In this document: positions 35,850 through 45,400 of the stretch, one piece after another
Layout of the letters: every line of letters begins with the position of its first letter
Numbering within the stretch: the stretch's first letter is position 1
Assembly (NCBI RefSeq): GCF_002964605.1
Contig: NZ_PQDH01000006.1
Span: 186,001-250,000, forward strand
DNA length: 64,000 nucleotides
Direction: 5' to 3'
DNA from: Vallitalea okinawensis
GTDB taxonomy: Bacteria > Bacillota > Clostridia > Lachnospirales > PQDH01
Position numbers and translations under genes: made by a program
Notes under the pieces: generated by a model
Told to the model about the DNA's origin: nothing
What the model saw: the letters and a program-made list of their open reading frames with translations, nothing else
The model's database searches: none

Positions 35850-36629
35850 ATGTTAAAAACAAATAAAATAATAATCCTATTACTATTATGTATTAGTATG
35901 ATCTTTACCATGGCTGGCTGTGGGGTTGATGCGTCTGCTAACGAGGAAGATAAGGATCAAACAGTTAATGTTCCTGATTGTGGCACTGATGAACTGGATT
36001 ACGAAACAGTTGGAGAAATTATTGCATTTGAAGATAATGGTGTTCATATATTGACTGGAGATATTGCAGAAATATTTAAAATAGACCAAGACAGTATAAA
36101 AGACTTCTTTATAGGAGAGACAGTAGGCGTCAAACGCATCGATAACAATGAGTTTGAATTAAAGAAGTATTCTGTTGATGATTTCAGTATGCGTTATACC
36201 AGTATGGGTGAACTTATTACATCGGTTGTAGGTACTGTAAAAGAAATTAATTCAAATCAACTTATATTAAGTACAGATAAAGGCGAAATTATATTTGAAC
36301 TTTATGAAAAACTAGAAGTAGAAAATGGAACTCAGTTGACTATTGATTATATTGTTAGAGATCATTCGAATTATTTATTAAGCTATTATCTTGAGGGATC
36401 AAAAATTGATTTAGTTATCAAAGGAATTAGTAGAGCAGAAAATACCGGTATTATGGTATTAGATACAGAAGATGAAAATGGATTATTGTATGAAGTCTAT
36501 CTATTAGGTGGAACTACCTTAAACTTTAATCATTCTGATTTAAAAGTAAATGATAGTATATCTGTTTATCCTCAAGTTATTAGAGAAAGCTATCCAGCAC
36601 AAATAGATGCTAAAATGATTACTAAATAA
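35850..36629 (+). CDS. Lipoprotein of unknown function
   Basis: A 259-residue protein with signal peptide and lipobox (TMAGC). The mature part is beta-rich and acidic, with repeated segments of similar pattern (VGEIIAFEDNGVHIL, VGTVKEINSNQLILSTDKG, ISRAENTGIMVLDTEDENG). These suggest two or three small OB-like barrels. I do not recognise the family. ATG 35850 is used, with AGGAGG 8 bases upstream. A TTG two codons earlier is in the same frame. Confidence 0.75.
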   Translation: MLKTNKIIILLLLCISMIFTMAGCGVDASANEEDKDQTVNVPDCGTDELDYETVGEIIAFEDNGVHILTGDIAEIFKIDQDSIKDFFIGETVGVKRIDNNEFELKKYSVDDFSMRYTSMGELITSVVGTVKEINSNQLILSTDKGEIIFELYEKLEVENGTQLTIDYIVRDHSNYLLSYYLEGSKIDLVIKGISRAENTGIMVLDTEDENGLLYEVYLLGGTTLNFNHSDLKVNDSISVYPQVIRESYPAQIDAKMITK

Positions 36630-36682
36630 GTACAAAAGTTCTAATACCACGTTAAAACAAAAAAAATAATTAATGAGTCACT

Positions 36683-36720
36683 AAAATCTCTTTAGTATTG
36701 TCTGCCAAAGAGATTTTTTT
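36683..36720 (+). terminator. Terminator of the lipoprotein gene
   Basis: An 11-bp stem (36683-36693 with 36707-36717) and 13-base loop, followed by T-rich sequence. Confidence 0.8.
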
Positions 36721-36818
36721 ATTTTGTCCTACATTTTATTTAATTACTTTCATAAATATGACATTTTATGATAAACTGATAGTAAGGATATCATTAGCTT
36801 TACCTTAGGGGGACTATC

Positions 36819-38882
36819 ATGAAAGAAATAGCCATTGGTATATTACAAAGTGTTATAGCGATAATGCTATTAGTGATGTTGGCAATATCCTGGAAAAGGA
36901 ATATTAATATCAAAAATTTAAAAAATATTTATCTATGTTTAGTACTATGTTTAGTTTATTGGTTATTCGCAAATGCCATGCGCAGTTTTAGTGAGATGAG
37001 AAATTCTGTTCTGTTTTGGTATGAAGCCAAGTACATAGGGATACTACCATTACCATCATTAATTTTAGCATTCTCACTGATATACACCAAAAAGGATAGT
37101 TGGTTAAGTAACAAGAAAGTTAAATACGCCTTAATAATTATCCCTGTAATCTTTCTAATGACCATCGTAACAGACCCTTATTTACACTTATTTAGAGAAA
37201 AATTAGTTGTTGTCTATGTTCGACAAATGACAAAAGTTATTCCCCATAACAATTTATTTTTTTGGTTAAATACCTTTTATACCTATTTGATGATTATTAT
37301 ATCCATCATCCTTCTGACTTCTCATTGTTATAAACTACCTAAATACTATAGATTCCAGCCTATTGTCTTAATTATTGCACTCTTACCACCTTTTCTCCTT
37401 AATATTACTTATGTTTTCTCTATACTGGACGAGGTATATGATCAAACAACATTAGCCTTTGTTGTCACAGGATTGATATTTCATTGGGCACTTTTCTATT
37501 TTAGTACACCTGAAATCATTCCTGTCGCCAGACAATTAATTATTGAGAACATGCAACACTTATTAATCGTGACAGATATAAATGGAAAGGTAGTTGATTT
37601 AAATTTAGCTACAAAAGAAATATTAAAGAGCTTTAATATTAATATTATGAATGCCTCCTTTGAGGAAAGTTTTCAAAAGTTTATAGAAAGCACTGACGGG
37701 TCTGTTTCATTTTCTCCTAATGGGAAAGAAATGACCTTACATTTTGATGGCGATACACATTTTTATTCTTATAATGAATCACCTATACTAGAAAAAGGAG
37801 AGACAATTGGCTACTTAAACATGTTCAATGATATCACAGAAGTAAAGACCATGATGCATCAACTAGAAAATATAGCTACAGTTGACCCTCTTACCAATCT
37901 CCGTAATCGTATTTATCTGGATAACAATATGCATACTCTTGATGATAAATCAAAACTACCCATAACAGTTTTTAAAGGTGGTCTTAATGGGCTTAAAATG
38001 ATTAATGACTCTTTAGGCAATGAAATTGGCGATCAGTTAATTATACGTACAGCAGATATTTTGAGAGAAGTTTTCTCTGACCAGGGCTTAATAGCTAGGG
38101 TTAGCGGTGACGAATTCGTGATTATATTACCTCAAACTAATGCCACGGATGCAAAACAATATACTGATAGAATCTTAGAGCTTTGCAACGCAACTCTAAT
38201 TAATCATGCAAAGTTAAGCTTATGCCTTTCCCATAGCACAATGACAAATAGCGATGAACTTTTAGCTGATCATATGAGACTTGCTAATAATAATATGTAT
38301 AGAAAAAAATTAACGGAAAGTCAAAGTACAAGAAGTTCAATTATTGAATCTCTAAAAACTGCTTTAGAACAAAGTGATTATGAAACACAGGCTCATGCAG
38401 AAAGAACTCAAAAACTTGCATTAGAAGTTGGTCGGAATATAGGACTTAGCGATAGTCAGTTAAATGATCTATCCATGTTATCTGTTTTACATGATATTGG
38501 CAAATTATCAATTCCTGATCATATCTTACTAAAGCCAAGTAAACTGACCAAAGAGGAATTTGAGATAATAAAGACCCATACGGAAAAAGGTTATGCTATA
38601 GCCATTGCTTCACCTGAATTAGTAAGTATAGCAAAGGGCATCCTCCATCATCACGAGCGCTGGGATGGAAACGGTTACCCAAGTGGTATAGCTAGGGATC
38701 AAATTCCCATCGAAGCGAGGGTTATAACCATCGTAGATGCATATGATGTGATGACTAATGATCGCCCCTACCATAAGGCTATATCAAAGGAAGAGGCAAT
38801 AGAAGAACTTAAAAGGTGTAAAGGCACTCAATTTGATCCTGATTTAGTGGAAGTGTTACTAGAAATACTCAATAATCACTAA
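36819..38882 (+). CDS. 7TM-PAS-GGDEF-HD-GYP signalling protein
   Basis: The 687-residue protein has an N-terminal seven-helix membrane domain (~1-235, 7TM histidine-kinase-like sensor) and a PAS-like domain (~240-345). The GGDEF domain (~350-500) has the motif SGDEF and a normal DPLTNLRNR start. The C-terminal HD-GYP domain has HAERT, HDIGKLSIPDHIL, HHHERWDGNGYP and DAYDVMTNDRPY. The phosphodiesterase set is complete, so it should degrade cyclic di-GMP. The cyclase half may be active or merely regulatory. It is a single gene behind GGGGG, and could link a membrane signal to motility or surface attachment. Confidence 0.92.
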   Translation: MKEIAIGILQSVIAIMLLVMLAISWKRNINIKNLKNIYLCLVLCLVYWLFANAMRSFSEMRNSVLFWYEAKYIGILPLPSLILAFSLIYTKKDSWLSNKKVKYALIIIPVIFLMTIVTDPYLHLFREKLVVVYVRQMTKVIPHNNLFFWLNTFYTYLMIIISIILLTSHCYKLPKYYRFQPIVLIIALLPPFLLNITYVFSILDEVYDQTTLAFVVTGLIFHWALFYFSTPEIIPVARQLIIENMQHLLIVTDINGKVVDLNLATKEILKSFNINIMNASFEESFQKFIESTDGSVSFSPNGKEMTLHFDGDTHFYSYNESPILEKGETIGYLNMFNDITEVKTMMHQLENIATVDPLTNLRNRIYLDNNMHTLDDKSKLPITVFKGGLNGLKMINDSLGNEIGDQLIIRTADILREVFSDQGLIARVSGDEFVIILPQTNATDAKQYTDRILELCNATLINHAKLSLCLSHSTMTNSDELLADHMRLANNNMYRKKLTESQSTRSSIIESLKTALEQSDYETQAHAERTQKLALEVGRNIGLSDSQLNDLSMLSVLHDIGKLSIPDHILLKPSKLTKEEFEIIKTHTEKGYAIAIASPELVSIAKGILHHHERWDGNGYPSGIARDQIPIEARVITIVDAYDVMTNDRPYHKAISKEEAIEELKRCKGTQFDPDLVEVLLEILNNH

Positions 38883-38956
38883 ATAAGGAGCACTTTTAAT
38901 ATTTAAGAGTTTCAAAGTGATTACTGCCAGTTACAAAAATTTTCTTTAGCATATTG

Positions 38957-38984
38957 AAAAGGAGATGGATCACCATCTCCTTTT
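38957..38984. terminator. Bidirectional terminator
   Basis: A perfect 12-bp stem (AAAAGGAGATGG and CCATCTCCTTTT) with a 4-base ATCA loop. It lies between the converging HD-GYP gene and the DUF6544-like gene. Confidence 0.85.
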
Positions 38985-39026
38985 CTACACAAAACCTATG
39001 AACCATGAAATCAGTGTTTCAATTTA

Positions 39027-39866
39027 TTATTGATAAGAAATTTCTACTCCATTGCTATTAAAATAGAGTAACTCCCCGTCTTGGTAATGCCAGATTGCTT
39101 GTAATTTAGTTGGTGTATTAATACCATTAATCTCTTTATAATCTGTCACAACTGTTGTCCATCTTTCATAGGAATCAGTATCATAAGAATAACGTTTTGC
39201 TTCAAACCCTGTTAACTCATTTTTTTCATTAAAATAGAAGATACCGTTAACTTCCAAACCTTGATCAACAATAGTTGCTTTAACACTGTATTCATCTATT
39301 GGCTCGTATGATATATTCTCTTGAAGCGCTAAACTAGGATGCATTAAGCATTCTGATAAGTAGGTCACCAATGCTCCTTGGTCCATATCAGTACCCTTCA
39401 CATCGAATAATGTGATATGTTTAGCAATAATACCTTTCATCGATCCTTTTGCATCTTGATAACTGTCTAACCCTTGAAATGGAATACCATACATTTTCGT
39501 ATCAATTAAAGCAAATCGAGCAGGTTCATCAACAAAATTATACTCTAGATAATCAATCTTTAACTGAGGTTTATCGACTCCCATAGCAAGATCAGCACCT
39601 TTAAAGTCTAGTATGACTACTGATGCACTGTTAATTCCAAGGTACCCATTGCGAGTGAAATACTTCTGTATGACCTCTGGTAAATCCTTTAAGTCATCCT
39701 CGTCTATTTGTTTGCCTGATTCCGTAAACTTCTCACTAACTTCATTAACCTTCATCCAAAACTCACTCTTAACAGGTGAATAAGGTAATTTAAAATAAAT
39801 AATGCAGACTGCAATAATTATTATGAGACTACACACAAACATCTTAGTCTTCCTACTCCCTTTCAT
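39027..39866 (-). CDS. Membrane-anchored protein of DUF6544/DUF6920 type
   Basis: The 279-residue protein has one N-terminal membrane segment (~8-26). The soluble part starts with DLPEVIQKYFTRNGYLG, the pattern at the start of this uncharacterised family, followed by beta-rich sequence ending in INTPTKLQAIWHYQDGELLYF. Its function is unknown. It overlaps the marR-like gene by 14 bp, so it is probably controlled by that regulator. The family call is from memory of its N-terminal motif. Confidence 0.7.
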   Translation of the reverse strand: MKGSRKTKMFVCSLIIIIAVCIIYFKLPYSPVKSEFWMKVNEVSEKFTESGKQIDEDDLKDLPEVIQKYFTRNGYLGINSASVVILDFKGADLAMGVDKPQLKIDYLEYNFVDEPARFALIDTKMYGIPFQGLDSYQDAKGSMKGIIAKHITLFDVKGTDMDQGALVTYLSECLMHPSLALQENISYEPIDEYSVKATIVDQGLEVNGIFYFNEKNELTGFEAKRYSYDTDSYERWTTVVTDYKEINGINTPTKLQAIWHYQDGELLYFNSNGVEISYQ

Positions 39867-40323
39867 CCCATTCTCCTTTACCTTCTAAGTTCAATAGATT
39901 CTTTTCAAGCTTCTTCATACCTAAAAACATATGAGCCATTTCCTCATCAGTTATTCCTTCATAGAGCTTTTCCATGAACTCTTCTTCTTTGTCAAGTCTG
40001 TTTTCAAAATATGCATAACACTTCTCAGTAATAACTAACCGTAAAACTCGACTATCTTTTAAATCCTTCTGAAACTGAATAAATCCTTTTCCTTCTAAGA
40101 GTAGGGCTAACTTTTTAACATTTTGTCTCGTATACCCCATCATGTTTGCTACATCTGTTAGGGTAGGGTTATGTATCCCGCTTTGAATAATCGCTATCAA
40201 TAGAAGCCATTGTTTCATTGTTATTTCTTTGAACAATCGATTACCTAAGTTTTGTAATTTATTTGAGAATAAAAATATATTACCAAATATATAAGCTTTA
40301 TGGTGTTCTCTTTGCTCATCCAT
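39853..40323 (-). CDS. MarR-family regulator
   Basis: A regulator of about 156 residues with the winged HTH of MarR: TLTDVANMMGYTRQNVKKLALLLE followed by the wing region DLKDSRVLRLVITEK. ATG 40323 is chosen since GGAGG lies 8 bases upstream. The frame extends 5 codons further into that site. A perfect 22-bp palindrome overlaps its promoter 15 bp before the start, as expected for autorepression. It is cotranscribed with the membrane protein that follows. Confidence 0.9.
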   Translation of the reverse strand: MDEQREHHKAYIFGNIFLFSNKLQNLGNRLFKEITMKQWLLLIAIIQSGIHNPTLTDVANMMGYTRQNVKKLALLLEGKGFIQFQKDLKDSRVLRLVITEKCYAYFENRLDKEEEFMEKLYEGITDEEMAHMFLGMKKLEKNLLNLEGKGEWDERE

Positions 40324-40337
40324 CTTCTCAACCTCCA

Positions 40338-40359
40338 AATAGGTAACTAGTTACCTATT
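40338..40359. promoter_or_regulatory. MarR operator (perfect 22-bp palindrome)
   Basis: A perfect palindrome centred on CTAG with arms containing TAGGTAA and TTACCTA. It sits between the -10 TATAAT (40357-40362, minus strand) and the ribosome site of the marR-like gene. The only TTGACA (40383-40388) is 20 bp from the -10, an unusually long spacer. Confidence 0.75.
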
Positions 40360-40396
40360 ATACTAAACAGTTTTTACTACTTTGTCAAGAAGGAGA

Positions 40397-41161
40397 TTAA
40401 AGATGTTTAATAAACCACGTAATAGCGGCTTCCAACATACCTATCGTTATACGATGATCGATCTTTGAATACTCTATGAGTTGAATTTTTTCAGGACTCA
40501 TATAATATTGTGGTAATATTCGATTATAAAATAACCTTTGAGTTTCTATAGATAATGATGTATCATCAATGCCATGTAAAATTGATATAGCTCTGTCAAT
40601 AAGTTGATTCATATTATTCATGGGATCAAAGTATTCTATTGATTTTTGATGTACAGAACTCATGGGTAAATGATTTCTTTTTATAGCCTCTTGCCAAGCA
40701 AAGGTTCCATTAAGACCTATAAGACATTTTACTATCTTGTTTTTCACCAAAACACCTGAAGCCGTAATGGCTCCCATCGAACTACCTATAACGCCAATTC
40801 TTGTTGGGTCAGCTCCATGAATCTCAATAATCTCAGAAATAAACTTCTCCGATTCATTTATACTTTGAAAGATTATATCCCATACATATTTTTCAAGATT
40901 TTTAGGATTATCATGATCTATAGGATCTCGTTCACCATGATATAAAGCATCAGGGATGATTACTTGATACCCGAAACTTACCATAGACATGGCTTGAAAT
41001 TTTTCGAACTCTTTACTGGAATGCCACCCATGATAATAGATAATTGTTGGCAGTATACCACTTGAATTCTTAGCCCTAACTTTAAGACAAGGTACACTGT
41101 TAATCACTTCCCTTGTAGTTGTTGTAAAATTATTTTCATATTCAAAAATAGCCCATTCCAT
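40397..41161 (-). CDS. Alpha/beta hydrolase (esterase, YitV-like)
   Basis: A 254-residue hydrolase: oxyanion region YYHGWHSS, nucleophile elbow GSSMG, a late acidic residue in LHGIDDTS and the catalytic His in KIDHRI. Domains of this size hydrolyse small esters. No signal peptide is present. It follows an ArsR-type regulator gene by 27 bp on the same strand and is probably its target. GGGAGG precedes the ATG. Confidence 0.87.
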   Translation of the reverse strand: MEWAIFEYENNFTTTTREVINSVPCLKVRAKNSSGILPTIIYYHGWHSSKEFEKFQAMSMVSFGYQVIIPDALYHGERDPIDHDNPKNLEKYVWDIIFQSINESEKFISEIIEIHGADPTRIGVIGSSMGAITASGVLVKNKIVKCLIGLNGTFAWQEAIKRNHLPMSSVHQKSIEYFDPMNNMNQLIDRAISILHGIDDTSLSIETQRLFYNRILPQYYMSPEKIQLIEYSKIDHRITIGMLEAAITWFIKHL

Positions 41162-41188
41162 TGTATTTCCTCCCTCAATTAACTGAAT

Positions 41189-42235
41189 CTATAAACATAG
41201 CTCATCTTTAAGAAACCGAATTGTTTCCATTACTCTGTCTTTGTTTAATTGATAAAAGACTTTATTGTCCTGCTTATAAATTTCCACTAAGTTTAATAAA
41301 AGTAGATTATTCATATGATATGAAACACTAGCGTTGGAGATATTAAACTTCAATGCGATCTCTTGCCCATAGCGCTTATCATGGAGTATATATTTCATAA
41401 TGCCAAATCTAGTAGGATCAGATAGATTTTTAAGTACTTTCAGCTGGGATTCTGTCTTATTATTTTGACCTATAACTTCATGATAAAAAGCTCCTACCAC
41501 TAGATAGCAGTCTTCTGTATTATTCATTAATGTAAAATAGATGAGATAACTATCAAAGTAAGAATTGGTTATATAGACGTTTTTGAATTCATCTAAATTA
41601 ATAAGGTTATTTGTATAGGCTTTGATGAATTTCATTCCATGTAAGTTAACCTTCTCATGTACTTCCGCATTAACTTCGTTTATGGATTTACTATTCTTTT
41701 TTAGAAGCTTTTTATAATGAGGTATATAATCTTTAATGATATTTATAAACTCTAGTCTATATTTCTCCATTTGATCTATAAAACAAAAAACATCCCATTT
41801 AGCTCCCTTACTAATATCTAATTCATTAATAAAAGATAGTGTATCTACTTTATTGCGTGATAGCTGCTCTATTCGCTCATTATCATTTTTTAGTTTATCG
41901 TCAATCAATGTTTTGACGATTCCTTTTCTTAGATCAGCATGACTTAATTTATCAATGAAAACTATATAGTCATTAATAGATTGACTTTCCCAAATTTTAT
42001 CGAGTACTAAAAAGGCTTTAAATATCTTAGATTCATGATGAAAGAAGAAATCCATTTTTTCTGCTTTTTTATGATGTGATTTTCTAATCCAGTAATAATC
42101 TTCTCTAAGTTCTTCTTTCAGATTGATCCCGAATTTTTCAATATGGCTTTCAAGTAAATCTATATTCCAGCTTACATATAGGCTGGTAAATAAACCATAA
42201 ATTTCGCCCGCTTTGGGACTAAAAATGATATCCAT
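41189..42235 (-). CDS. ArsR-type winged-helix regulator with long N-terminal domain
   Basis: About 348 residues. Residues ~260-345 form an ArsR-like wHTH (LKNLSDPTRFGIMKYIL, FNISNASVSYHMNNLLLLNLV, VFYQLN). The ~250-residue N-terminal part is helical and resembles the DUF5937-type sensor of similar regulators. It lacks the metal-binding cysteines of ArsR, so it likely senses an organic ligand. ATG 42235 has GGGTGA upstream. An earlier in-frame ATG at 42259 is less well placed. It leads a two-gene operon with the hydrolase. Confidence 0.82.
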   Translation of the reverse strand: MDIIFSPKAGEIYGLFTSLYVSWNIDLLESHIEKFGINLKEELREDYYWIRKSHHKKAEKMDFFFHHESKIFKAFLVLDKIWESQSINDYIVFIDKLSHADLRKGIVKTLIDDKLKNDNERIEQLSRNKVDTLSFINELDISKGAKWDVFCFIDQMEKYRLEFINIIKDYIPHYKKLLKKNSKSINEVNAEVHEKVNLHGMKFIKAYTNNLINLDEFKNVYITNSYFDSYLIYFTLMNNTEDCYLVVGAFYHEVIGQNNKTESQLKVLKNLSDPTRFGIMKYILHDKRYGQEIALKFNISNASVSYHMNNLLLLNLVEIYKQDNKVFYQLNKDRVMETIRFLKDELCL

Positions 42236-42401
42236 CGTAAAATCACCCTTTTTTCTCATTGTAGTTTAAGTACAGTTTAAAATACTATTCAAAATTTCAT
42301 CTAATATACATTGTAATCTATACTCCCTTTCTTGTCAACGTTGAAATAGTTATCAACATTTCAGTAATTATTCATCTAAACAGACTATGTTAGCCATAAA
42401 A

Positions 42402-42435
42402 ATCACCCCCTTAAAGTGTTCTATAAGGGGGTGAT
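42402..42435 (-). terminator. Terminator of the giant surface-protein gene
   Basis: A perfect 12-bp GC-rich stem (ATCACCCCCTTA and TAAGGGGGTGAT) with a 10-base loop, followed on the minus strand by TTTT. It lies 22 bp after the stop codon. Confidence 0.85.
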
Positions 42436-42456
42436 GATTTCTATAGGATTTTCAGA

Positions 42457-45400
42457 TTATTGTCCAACAGCATTGATAATTGAATCATATGCCCAATGAT
42501 TATCTGATAAATCGCTAAAAGGATTATTAATAACATGAGTTGTGTCGGTTGTTTTCTTAAATGCATTATTAATCATGGTTACAGCTTCAGCTCTTGTTAC
42601 TACTTCATTTGGTTTGAAGCTGCCATCATTATAACCATTGACTATACCTGCATCACGTAAAGCTAGAATATATTGTTCTGCCCAATGATCCTTTGTATCT
42701 GTAAAACTGGCTTCCTCTATCACAAGGGTAAGCCCTAAGGTTTTTGATAAAATAACCGCAAGTTCTGCTCTCGTTATTTCATGATTTGGTCTAAATGTTC
42801 CATCTGAATAGCCATTGATGATTTTAAGATTGGTGAGCTTAGTTATTCCTTCTTCTGCCCACATATCTGCATCAGATAACTGAATAGTTTCTCGTTGGCT
42901 ATCGCTCACGACAAATTGGCTAAGCATAGCAGCTGCTTCAGCTCTTGTTAAAGATTGATCAGGACGGAAAGTCCCATCGCTATAACCATTTATATAAGCT
43001 AAGTTCTTATAGTCATCCATCAACATTGGTTTATTACTAATTGTATAAATGGAACAGTGAGTGATGTTAAATTCTGCTTGACCTTCTTGGTTCACTGAAG
43101 TCTCAATAAGCTCTAATTTTTCTGATGTTTCATTATAATAGTAAAGATACACAGATTGATTTTCAACAAAATCATATACATTAAACTTAAGTTTAGCCTT
43201 CATTGGCAACTTACCTTCATAGGTAGTTTGGATGATAAAGCCATCATCTTCACTCAAATCTATACCAATGCTATCTGGTTCAATCATTTCTATTACAGGT
43301 GTAAAGTCTGTATTCACTTCATTACCATCTGCTGTTTGACCATCAAATTCCCATTGGTACCAATCGCCATTAATGATAAGTTTGGTCCCTTTCTCTTGTA
43401 GAGTATCAAATACATTTTCTGAAATCACTTGACTTCCAGCTACAGCAACTTCAACAAAACCATCATCCTCTTGGCTTTCTAGTTGCTCTATTATAAGATC
43501 TTCTGTACTCTTATCATCACTGTTGTTGTCATTACTGCCACTCTTGCTACTATTGTTACTATTATTATTACCATTGTTATTTGACTCAGCTCTTGTTACA
43601 GTTATAATTGTCTCAGCTTTAGATATACCATCCTCTGCTGTAACAACTATATTTATTTCATTTATTCCTACGCTTAAAGGTACCTGAACTGCTTCTCCAT
43701 TGGTTACTTGATTTCCTTCTACTGTTACCATTGCACCTGTACTATGGTTAACTGTAGGGGTGATCTCAATACTGTTTGTATTATAGGTTACGCTGACGGA
43801 GTAGTTAGTTATTGCGCTATCGAAAACAGGATTTAATGTACCAGGACTTATAGCTAAATCATTTAATATAGCATCACTATTTGCGGCTCTCGTTACCATA
43901 AGTATGGTCTGTGTAGTTGTCATTCCATCCTCTGCAGTAACAACTATATTAATCTCGTTTGCTCCTACACTTAATGGTACTTCAGTTGTATTTCCACTTG
44001 CTAGCTCAATTCCTTCTACTGTTATAATGGCACCTGTGCTATGGCTGGCTTTTGGGCTAATATTAATACTACTTATGCTATTGTCAACATTAGCAAAATA
44101 ACTTGTGGTATTACTATCAAAAACAGGATTCAAAGTACCAGGATTTATAACTAAATCACTTAATCCAGCGTCACTACTTCCCGCTCTTGTCACAATTAAA
44201 ATGGTCTCTAATGTGGAACTACGATCCTCAGAAGTGACTACAATATTAATCACAGTTGTTCCTACACTTAAAGGTACTTCCGTAACCTCTTCATTTGTTA
44301 CTTCATTGCCTTCCACTGTTACAGTCGCATTAAGATCGCTTGTTGTAGGGGTTATTTCTATACTACTTGTCTCATAAGTTACATCTACAGTATACTCCAT
44401 TTTATCACTAGAAAAAACAGGACTGAGAGTTCCTGCGCTTAATTCTATACTAGCTAATGTAGCATCATAACTACCTGTTCTAGTTATTATTATCTTGGTT
44501 TCAATAGTCGTGCTTCCATCCTCTGCTGTAACAACAATAATAAGCTCATTTACACCTACACTAAGTGGTAACTCTACAGCTTCCCCGCTTATAACTTCAT
44601 TTCCTTCTACTGCTACTGTTGCATTAGGATTATTTGCCGTCGGGGTTATTTTTATAGCACTTATAGCATAGTTGACTTCTACAGAATAATCTGTTTTAGT
44701 ACTATCAAATACTGGACTTAATGACCCCGAATTAAGGGCTAGGTTACTAAGAGTAGCATCATTGCTTATTTCATAAATCGCAAATCCATACCATTCATCG
44801 TCTGTTCCATCACTGTCACTTGTATCAGCTTTATACTCAGCTCCACTTCCCATCGGTACATAGACAGTAGGTGAGTTTGTACTGATATTATCAAAGGCAT
44901 CTGATTCTACGGTCGGCACTGTTTCTCCCAGAGTAATGCTATTAAGAGAGGTGCAATCAGCAAAAGCATCATCACCTATGGAGGTTACTTTAGGTAACTC
45001 AATATTAATAAGCGAATTATTTTTATAAAATGCCCTATCATTAATTGTTACGACCATAGGTAAATCTACATTCATTAGATTTGTACATTCATTAAAAGTA
45101 TTACTTTCGATAACTGTAACCTTTGGAGCACTTATACTTATTAGTGATGTGCAAAATTTAAATGCCGACTCTCCAATAGTGATTACCTCTGGTAAATCTA
45201 CACTCACAAGGTTGGTTTTTTCAAACGCTCCATGTCCAATAGTTGTAGCCATAGGTAAGTAGATATATTGAAGTCCTGAGTCGTAAAATGCGCTGTCTCC
45301 TATAGTGATGACAGCTGGTAAATTAACCTCTTCAAGTCCTGTGCATTCGTAAAATGCACTATCTCCAATAGTTGCGACAGCTGGTAAATTAACCTCTTCA

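Noticed and set aside
42402-42435. GC-rich hairpin as a possible riboswitch or small RNA
   Set aside because: It is a simple stem followed by T residues after a stop codon, so it is a terminator.
43904-44377. Plus-strand frames in the surface-protein gene
   Set aside because: They arise from repeats of the cadherin-like domains read on the opposite strand.
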